This document shows, piece after piece, positions 8,698 to 13,561 of a stretch of DNA of 14,669 nt; the first letter of the stretch is position 1; every line of letters begins with the position of its first letter. The position numbers and the translations under genes are program-made. The stretch comes from an uncultured Alistipes sp. Lineage in GTDB: Bacteria > Bacteroidota > Bacteroidia > Bacteroidales > Rikenellaceae. The notes below the pieces were generated by a model. It saw only the letters and a program-made list of their open reading frames with translations, was not told the DNA's origin and made no database searches. The stretch spans positions 1-14,669 of the forward strand of contig USBO01000036.1 in NCBI GenBank assembly GCA_900552955.1, written 5' to 3'.

Positions 8698-8778
8698 TCA
8701 GTTTCGGACGCACGAACGATGTACGTACCCCTCCGAGGATCGTCCTTTCCGATTCTGTTGTAACCAAAAAGCGTACAT
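8698..8778 (-). CDS. Possible leader peptide, 26 codons
   Basis: A small reading frame starts at an ATG ending at 8778 (MYAFWLQQN...) and stops at TGA (8698-8700), ten bases before the strong hairpin. AGGAAG lies about 14 bases upstream of the ATG, too far to be convincing. It has no run of one amino acid that would point to a classical attenuation control, and I recognise no family. Its position between promoter and terminator hairpin is the only reason to list it. A chance ORF of this size is quite possible. Confidence 0.2.
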   Translation of the reverse strand: MYAFWLQQNRKGRSSEGYVHRSCVRN

Positions 8779-8806
8779 GGCGTGCGGTTTCTTCCTATTT
8801 ACACGA

Positions 8807-8814
8807 CAAAGATA
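8807..8814 (-). promoter_or_regulatory. Bacteroidota -7 promoter element upstream of the purine operon
   Basis: On the minus strand the bases read TATCTTTG, an exact match to the TAnnTTTG element of the Bacteroidota primary sigma factor. No clear TTTG -33 box stands at the usual 19-21 base spacing; the nearest TTTG is 29 bases upstream. Transcription would begin near 8800, giving a purE leader of about 280 bases. I saw no other TAnnTTTG between here and purE. Confidence 0.5.
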
Positions 8815-8941
8815 GCTTCTTTTTCACAGAAAACCGAGAGTTGCAAACAATAAATTTATAAACATTCTTATCAACATTCCGCCGGGAGCGGAACACCCTT
8901 CCGGCCGGCCGAAACCGTCGCGCAAAGGAGTTGCGGCCACG

Positions 8942-10033
8942 CTACGCGCGCAGCTTCGCCTCGCAATAGGCGCAGCGGTAGCTGCCCGGCTCGCCCTCGA
9001 TTTCGCGGAAAAGCTGATCGACGTCCTCGGTCGCCGAAATGCAGCGGCGGTTCTGACAGCGCAGCCCGTCGGTGACGTACGGCTCGGCCAGACGCGGCGT
9101 GGACGTCGTCTCCCGCTCGCCGGCCCACTCCAGCAGCGTATGGATCAACGCCATGCGGACGAACTTGCCGTTCTCGACCTGCCGGAAGTAGGCGGCGCGG
9201 GGGTCGTTGTCCACCGCTCGCGTGATCTCGTTGACGCGCGGCAGCGGGTGTAGGATCACCATCTCGCGCTTGGCCGTCCGGAGCTTCTCGGGCGTCAGCA
9301 CGAAGCTGTCCTTGACGCGCTCGAACTCCTCCTCGTCCAGGAAACGCTCCTTCTGCACGCGGGTCATGTAGAGGATGTCCAGCTCGGGCATCACCTCCTC
9401 CATCGTGCGCACCTCGACGGTCGGCACGCCGTACCTGTCGCACACCTCGTGGCGGATGTAGTCGGGCAGACGCAGCTCCTCGGGGGCGATCAGGATCACC
9501 CTGATCCCCGTGCGGCGCGACAGCGCCTTGATGAGCGAGTGCACCGTGCGGCCGAACTTCAGATCGCCGCAGAAGCCGATGGTCAGGTTGTCGAAATGGC
9601 CCTTTTCCTTGTGGATGGTCATCAGGTCCGTCAGGGTCTGGGTGGGATGGTTGTGGCCGCCGTCACCGGCGTTGATCACCGGCACCAGAGAGTGCTGCGT
9701 TGCCACCAGAGGCGCGCCCTCCTTGGGATGGCGCATGGCAATGATGTCGCAGTAAGCGCTGACCACCCGGATGGTGTCCGCCACGCTCTCGCCCTTGGAG
9801 GCGGAGGAGCTGGCGGCGGAGGAAAAGCCCAGCACCTGTCCGCCAAGGGACAGCATGGCGCTCTCAAAGCTCAGGCGGGTACGGGTGGAAGGCTCAAAGA
9901 ACAGCGTTGCCAGGATCTTGCCGTCGCACTTATGGGCATATTCGGCGGGATGCTCCATAATATCGCAGCCCGTTTTTACCAGCTCGTCGATCTCCTCGGT
10001 GGAGAGCTGCATAATGTCGATCAAATTTTCCAT
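8942..10033 (-). CDS. pyrB: Aspartate carbamoyltransferase with C-terminal PyrI-type zinc domain; hybrid gene
   Basis: ATCase joins carbamoyl phosphate and aspartate, the first committed pyrimidine step. From the ATG at 10033 it has 363 aa. The carbamoyl-phosphate site shows STRTR (49-53), Lys80 and GDGGHNHPTQ (123-132); the aspartate domain shows TRVQKER and HPLPRV. Residues 326-357 add C-x4-C-x22-C-x2-C, nearly the spacing of the zinc site of the separate regulatory chain PyrI, although the PyrI allosteric domain is absent. The chosen ATG has GGAGGGG upstream, one base past the pyrE stop; the in-frame ATG at 10051 lacks such a site. Codon use changes inside the gene. Before residue 123 no serine uses TCG and three of four Phe are TTT. 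After about residue 150, three of six serines are TCG and every Phe is TTC. Confidence 0.92.
   Translation of the reverse strand: MENLIDIMQLSTEEIDELVKTGCDIMEHPAEYAHKCDGKILATLFFEPSTRTRLSFESAMLSLGGQVLGFSSAASSSASKGESVADTIRVVSAYCDIIAMRHPKEGAPLVATQHSLVPVINAGDGGHNHPTQTLTDLMTIHKEKGHFDNLTIGFCGDLKFGRTVHSLIKALSRRTGIRVILIAPEELRLPDYIRHEVCDRYGVPTVEVRTMEEVMPELDILYMTRVQKERFLDEEEFERVKDSFVLTPEKLRTAKREMVILHPLPRVNEITRAVDNDPRAAYFRQVENGKFVRMALIHTLLEWAGERETTSTPRLAEPYVTDGLRCQNRRCISATEDVDQLFREIEGEPGSYRCAYCEAKLRA
9540..9670. other. Apparent join between Clostridia-like and Bacteroidota-like DNA inside pyrB
   Basis: To the right of about 9670 coding style, gene overlaps and ribosome sites are Clostridia-like; to the left of about 9540 they are Bacteroidota-like. 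The interval codes for residues about 122-165 of ATCase, including the highly conserved GGHNHPTQT segment, which could provide identical bases for a join. The frame is intact across it. No mobile element, repeat or tRNA marks the boundary. I cannot fix the exact base by eye. Confidence 0.7.
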
Positions 10034-10034
10034 A

Positions 10035-10685
10035 TCAGTTTTCCCCTCCATTGATCCAGCTTTCGTCAGACGGATTGTCCCGGAATTTCAGCAGACGGGA
10101 CACATCCTCCGGCGCGATATAACCTTCCTCCGCGCCCACCTGGGCGATGGTATCCAGGTTCGTCAGGCTCACGTTCTTCACGCCGGCCTCCGCCATGCGC
10201 TCCACGCCCTTCTTCATGCCGTAGGTGAAGATGCTCACCACGCCCAGCACCTCAGCGCCTGCTTCCCGCAGGGCCTCCACGGTCTCCAGCACACTGCCGC
10301 CGGTGGAGATCAGATCCTCCACGACCACGACCTTCTCGCCCTTGTCCAGACGGCCTTCGATGCGGTTCTGACGGCCGTGGTCCTTATTGCCGGAACGGAC
10401 GTAGCCCATGGGCAGGCCCAGCAGGTGGGCAGCAATGGCGGCATGGGCGATACCGGCGGTGGCGGTGCCCATCAGGACCTCCGCCTCCGGGTACTCACGC
10501 TTCACGGTGTCGGCAATGGCCTGCTCCACCTCGTTCCGGGCCTCCGGGGCGGTGAGGATCAGGCGGTTGTCGCAGTAGATGGGGCTTTTGATGCCGCTGG
10601 CCCAGACAAAGGGCTCGTCGGGCCGCAGAAACACCGCTCCGATGGAGAGCAGGTGCCGGGCAATGTGGGTGCGGATGTTGTCCAT
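10035..10685 (-). CDS. pyrE: Orotate phosphoribosyltransferase
   Basis: PyrE transfers the phosphoribosyl group of PRPP to orotate, giving OMP, the substrate of PyrF. The 216-aa product has the family length. Lys33 lies in SGIKSPIYCDNR, GTATAGIAHA (73-82) follows, the flexible catalytic loop is RSGNKDHGRQN (97-107), and the PRPP-binding motif is VVVVEDLISTGGS (119-131). AGGAGG overlaps the stop codon of the upstream HAD gene and stands six bases before the ATG at 10685, a strong Clostridia-type site. The stop is one base before the pyrB start. None of its eleven serines uses TCG. It lies between the HAD gene and pyrB in a tightly packed operon. Confidence 0.97.
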   Translation of the reverse strand: MDNIRTHIARHLLSIGAVFLRPDEPFVWASGIKSPIYCDNRLILTAPEARNEVEQAIADTVKREYPEAEVLMGTATAGIAHAAIAAHLLGLPMGYVRSGNKDHGRQNRIEGRLDKGEKVVVVEDLISTGGSVLETVEALREAGAEVLGVVSIFTYGMKKGVERMAEAGVKNVSLTNLDTIAQVGAEEGYIAPEDVSRLLKFRDNPSDESWINGGEN

Positions 10686-10694
10686 AAGTTCCTC

Positions 10695-11342
10695 CTATTC
10701 CTGCAGCAGAAGCTGCTTGAGTTCGTGAAGATCGGCGGCCAGATAGTCGGCTCCGGCGTTTTCCAGTTCCTCCCGGCCGCCGTAGCCGTAGAGAACGCCG
10801 ATGGCGGGCAGACCGTTTTCATGGGCGCCGGCGACGTCGAAGCGGCGGTCGCCCACCATGACAGCGGGGCCGTCCGTGCCGCTGCGGCGCAGGGCGTCGG
10901 CCACCACGCTGCCCTTCTGCGCGCTGGCCCGGTCCTCCCTCTGTGCGCCGCAGATGCGGTGGAAGTAAGCGGCCAGACCGAAGTGCTCCATGATGCGCAG
11001 GGCGAATTCCTCCGGCTTGGAGGTGGCGATGACCAGCTTCAGCCCGGCTCCTTGCAGGCTCTCCAGCAACTCCGCCATGCCCTTGTAGGGGATGTTCTCC
11101 GCCCAGCCCTGCCGGGAGAAGTACACCCGGAAGTCCTCCACGGCCCGATCCGTCTGCTCCTCCGTCAGGCCGAACAGCTCCGGGAAGCTCTCGTGGAGGG
11201 GAGGGCCGATGAAGGAGGTGAGGGTATCGGGGTCAGCGATGATGCCCTGCTGCCGCAGGGCGTAGGCCACGGCGCAGGTGATGCCCTCCTTGGGGTCCGT
11301 CACCGTGCCGTCCAGATCGAAAAGTACCGTATTCCAGCGCAT
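10695..11342 (-). CDS. HAD-superfamily phosphatase within the pyrimidine operon
   Basis: This 215-aa protein belongs to the phosphoglycolate phosphatase / 5'-nucleotidase-like branch of the HAD superfamily. Motif I is FDLDGT with Asp9 and Asp11, motif II is ATSKP with Thr107, motif III is Lys143 and motif IV is GDRRFD with Asp165 and Asp169, so it should be active. An alpha-helical cap lies between residues about 15 and 85. Its start shares one base with the pyrF stop (TGATG), and AAGGAG stands upstream. It sits between pyrF (UMP-forming) and pyrE, so it is co-transcribed with UMP synthesis. A role in dephosphorylating a nucleotide or a damaged pathway intermediate is my inference; the true substrate cannot be read from sequence. 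Confidence 0.9.
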   Translation of the reverse strand: MRWNTVLFDLDGTVTDPKEGITCAVAYALRQQGIIADPDTLTSFIGPPLHESFPELFGLTEEQTDRAVEDFRVYFSRQGWAENIPYKGMAELLESLQGAGLKLVIATSKPEEFALRIMEHFGLAAYFHRICGAQREDRASAQKGSVVADALRRSGTDGPAVMVGDRRFDVAGAHENGLPAIGVLYGYGGREELENAGADYLAADLHELKQLLLQE

Positions 11343-12040
11343 CAGCCCACAAACTCCTTTACACAGCGGCGATAGGCCGCCACAGGGTCCTCGGCCTGCG
11401 TGATGGGGCGGCCCACCACGATGTAATCAGAGCCCAGCTCACGGGCCTTGGCGGGGGTGGTGACCCGCTTCTGATCCCCGGCATCCCCTCCGGCGAACCG
11501 GACACCGGGGGTCACCGTCAGGAAGTCGGCCCCGCAGCGCCGGTGGATGGCTCCGGCCTCCAGCGGGGAGCAGACCACGCCGTCCAGCCCCGCCGCAGCG
11601 GCGTTGGCGGCGTAGCTGAGCACCACCTCCTCCAGCGGGGCGTGGATCAGCAGCTCCCGCTCCATGCGCTCCTGATCGGTGGAGGTCAACTGGGTGACGG
11701 CGATGAGCAGAGGGCGGGTGCCGTCGGGGCGGGTGAGGCCCTCCAGAGCGGCGGTCATCATGGCGGCGGTACCGGCGGCGTGGAGGTTGATGATGTCCAC
11801 ATCCAGCGCCGACAGGGCGGCCATGGCCTTTCTCACCGTGTTGGGGATGTCGTGGAGCTTCAGATCCAGAAAGATGCGGTGGCCCCGGCGGCGGATCTCC
11901 CGGACGATGGCGGGACCCTCGGCGTAAAACAGCTCCATGCCCACCTTGACGAAGGGCTTCTCCTCTGTGAAGCGGTCCAGAAAAGCCAGTGTTTTCTCCC
12001 GGCTGTCGAAGTCCAGTGCAATGATAACGTCTTTACCCAT
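11342..12040 (-). CDS. pyrF: Orotidine 5'-phosphate decarboxylase
   Basis: PyrF decarboxylates OMP to UMP, the last step of de novo pyrimidine synthesis. The 232-aa product has the length of the bacterial group I enzyme. The Asp10 of IALDFDS, Lys32 in VKVGMELF, and the catalytic array Asp59-x-Lys61-x-x-Asp64 in FLDLKLHDIPNTV are all present, and NLHAAGT and the C-terminal VGRPITQAEDP phosphate-binding segment follow. The ATG at 12040 is preceded by TAGGAGGAGCACATC, a strong ribosome site, and lies within the last bases of pyrD, overlapping it by 8 bases. At the other end it overlaps the HAD gene by one base. Both overlaps suggest translational coupling. Confidence 0.97.
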   Translation of the reverse strand: MGKDVIIALDFDSREKTLAFLDRFTEEKPFVKVGMELFYAEGPAIVREIRRRGHRIFLDLKLHDIPNTVRKAMAALSALDVDIINLHAAGTAAMMTAALEGLTRPDGTRPLLIAVTQLTSTDQERMERELLIHAPLEEVVLSYAANAAAAGLDGVVCSPLEAGAIHRRCGADFLTVTPGVRFAGGDAGDQKRVTTPAKARELGSDYIVVGRPITQAEDPVAAYRRCVKEFVG

Positions 12041-12950
12041 GATGTGCTCCTCCTATGATATCCGCAAGCTGCTGAATGCCGTACCGCTCCATGGCGGCAG
12101 GCAGATCCTGTATGATTTTCCGGCAGGCGCAGGGCTCCACCAGATTGGCGGCTCCCACGCCCACGGCGGTGGCCCCGGCCAGCATCAGCTCCAGCACGTC
12201 CTCGGCGGTGCTGACGCCGCCCATGCCCACGATGGGAATGTCCACGGCCTCGTAGACCTGATACACCATCCGCACCGCCAGCGGAAAGATGCCGGGGCCG
12301 GACATTCCGCCGGTGCCGTTGGCCAGCAGGGGACGGCGGCGCCTCAGATCGATCCGCATCCCCGGCAGAGTATTGATAAGGCTGACACCGTCGGCCCCGG
12401 CCTCCTGACAGGCCCGTGCCACGGCAGCGATATCCGCCGCAGCCGGGGAGAGCTTCATGATGACCGGCTTTTTCGTCACGTCACGGACGGCCCGTGTGAC
12501 GGCGGCTGCCGTCCGGGGGTCTGCGCCGAAGGCGGCTCCGCCGCCGTGGACGTTGGGGCAGGAGATATTCACCTCCAGCCAGCCTACCTGCTCTTCGCCG
12601 TCCAGCTGCCGGCATACTTGGGCGTATTCCTCTATGGAAAAGCCGCTGATGTTGGCCATTACCGGCTTGTGAAAGACTTCCCGCAGACGGGGCAGCTCCT
12701 CCCGGATGACGGCCTCCACACCGGGGTTTTGCAGCCCCACAGAGTTCAGCAGGCCCCCGGCGTACTCAGCGATGCGGGGGGTGGGGTTTCCGTACCGGGG
12801 GGTGAGCGTCGTCCCCTTGAAGGAGAAGGTCCCCAGACAGTTGATGTCGTAGATCTGTGCAAATTCATACCCATAGCCGAAGGTGCCGCTGGCGGGGATG
12901 ACGGGATTCTCCAGCGGCAGGCCGCAGAGGGTGACGGCGGTATTTACCAT
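12033..12950 (-). CDS. pyrD: Dihydroorotate dehydrogenase, class 1B catalytic subunit
   Basis: PyrD (PyrDB type) oxidises dihydroorotate to orotate using FMN and passes electrons to PyrK and then NAD+. The 305-aa product starts MVNTAVTLCGLPLENPVIPA, with ASGTFGYGYEF, FSFKGTTL, NSVGLQNPG, then NISCPNV with the catalytic Cys131 that marks class 1, MKLSP, LINTLPGMRID and GMGGVSTAEDVLE (FMN phosphate site). The ATG at 12950 has GGGAGGAGATCGT upstream. It overlaps pyrK by 7 bases and pyrF by 8 bases. The adjacent pyrK identifies it as class 1B rather than 1A. Nothing appears broken or missing. Confidence 0.97.
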   Translation of the reverse strand: MVNTAVTLCGLPLENPVIPASGTFGYGYEFAQIYDINCLGTFSFKGTTLTPRYGNPTPRIAEYAGGLLNSVGLQNPGVEAVIREELPRLREVFHKPVMANISGFSIEEYAQVCRQLDGEEQVGWLEVNISCPNVHGGGAAFGADPRTAAAVTRAVRDVTKKPVIMKLSPAAADIAAVARACQEAGADGVSLINTLPGMRIDLRRRRPLLANGTGGMSGPGIFPLAVRMVYQVYEAVDIPIVGMGGVSTAEDVLELMLAGATAVGVGAANLVEPCACRKIIQDLPAAMERYGIQQLADIIGGAHHG

Positions 12951-13561
12951 ACGATCTCCTCCCTTCGCAGGACGGGGCCGTCCTTGCAGATGCGCTTGTG
13001 GCCGTACTTGGTGCGGCAGGTGCAGCCCATGCAGGCCCCGAAGCCGCAGCCCATGCGCTCTTCAAAGCTGAACTGCCCATCGGTGCGGCAGCGCTGCCAC
13101 ACGGCGTGGAGCATGGCCTCCGGCCCGCAGGTATAGAGGTGGGTGTAATTCACGCCCTCCATGCCGTCGGTGACAAGGCCGCAGGTCCCGGCGCTGCCGT
13201 CGGCGGTGAGGAGGCGGACGGTGACGCCCAGCGCCTGCAGCTCCTCCGCCAGAAAAATATCTGACGCCCGGTTGTAGCCCAGCACCGCCGTGACCTGACG
13301 ATGCTCCGCCGTCAGGCGGCGGGCCAGTCCGTACAGGGGCGGGATGCCGACGCCGCCGCCCAGCACCTTATAGATAAGGGTGGCGGCACCGGGCTCCCAG
13401 TCGCAGACGGAGATGGGGCGGCGCAGGTAGAAGCCGGAGAGCTTCAGGTTTACGAACTGACCGGGGGCCGTGATGGCCTCCGTGTCGCCGGTGAGGCGCA
13501 GCCGGTAGGGGTCCGACGTCAGGGGCGTATTTTCCGTAATGGTCCATGTGACCTGCTTCAT
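12944..13561 (-). CDS. pyrK: Dihydroorotate dehydrogenase electron transfer subunit, unusually short
   Basis: PyrK carries FAD and a [2Fe-2S] cluster and moves electrons from PyrD to NAD+. It shows GQFVNLKL, the FAD motif RRPISVCDW (47-55), a dinucleotide site GGGVGIPPLYGLA (68-80), TCGPEAM and the four cluster cysteines Cys172, Cys177, Cys180 and Cys192. At 205 aa it is clearly shorter than the Bacillus and Lactococcus proteins (about 255-260). The shortage is internal. Residues 60-72 read ATLIYKVLGGGVG, whereas relatives have a segment of roughly 40-50 residues between the IYKV-like strand and the GGG motif, including a GxGT turn and LGxLGNGF. The frame is intact. Its start overlaps the pyrC stop by 4 bases (ATGA), and AAAGGAGG stands upstream. 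Confidence 0.93.
   Translation of the reverse strand: MKQVTWTITENTPLTSDPYRLRLTGDTEAITAPGQFVNLKLSGFYLRRPISVCDWEPGAATLIYKVLGGGVGIPPLYGLARRLTAEHRQVTAVLGYNRASDIFLAEELQALGVTVRLLTADGSAGTCGLVTDGMEGVNYTHLYTCGPEAMLHAVWQRCRTDGQFSFEERMGCGFGACMGCTCRTKYGHKRICKDGPVLRREEIVW

Larger units (their letters stand above)
8521..8941 (-). other. Gene-free stretch: purE leader and pyrB 3' flank
   Basis: These 421 bases lie between the pyrB stop and the purE start and hold no recognised gene. Reading in the transcribed direction there is first a GC-rich pyrB 3' flank with a 6-bp hairpin (TTCCGC/GCGGAA, 8877-8893), then AT-rich DNA (about 8820-8876). A Bacteroidota-type promoter element follows at 8807-8814, then a possible 26-codon leader ORF and a strong 12-bp hairpin (8658-8688). 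A smaller hairpin comes last (GGCTT/AAGCC, 8583-8596). I do not recognise a known riboswitch class here. Confidence 0.7.

Noticed and set aside
8721..8728. Palindrome GTACGTAC as a possible operator
   Set aside because: It is only eight bases, occurs once, and has no recognised regulator match.
8877..8893. 6-bp hairpin downstream of pyrB as an intrinsic terminator
   Set aside because: The stem is short and followed by mixed AT sequence rather than a T-run; it may be weak or chance.
10034..10051. Upstream in-frame start for pyrB at 10051
   Set aside because: No ribosome site precedes it, and GGAGGGG, which would serve the ATG at 10033, lies just after it.
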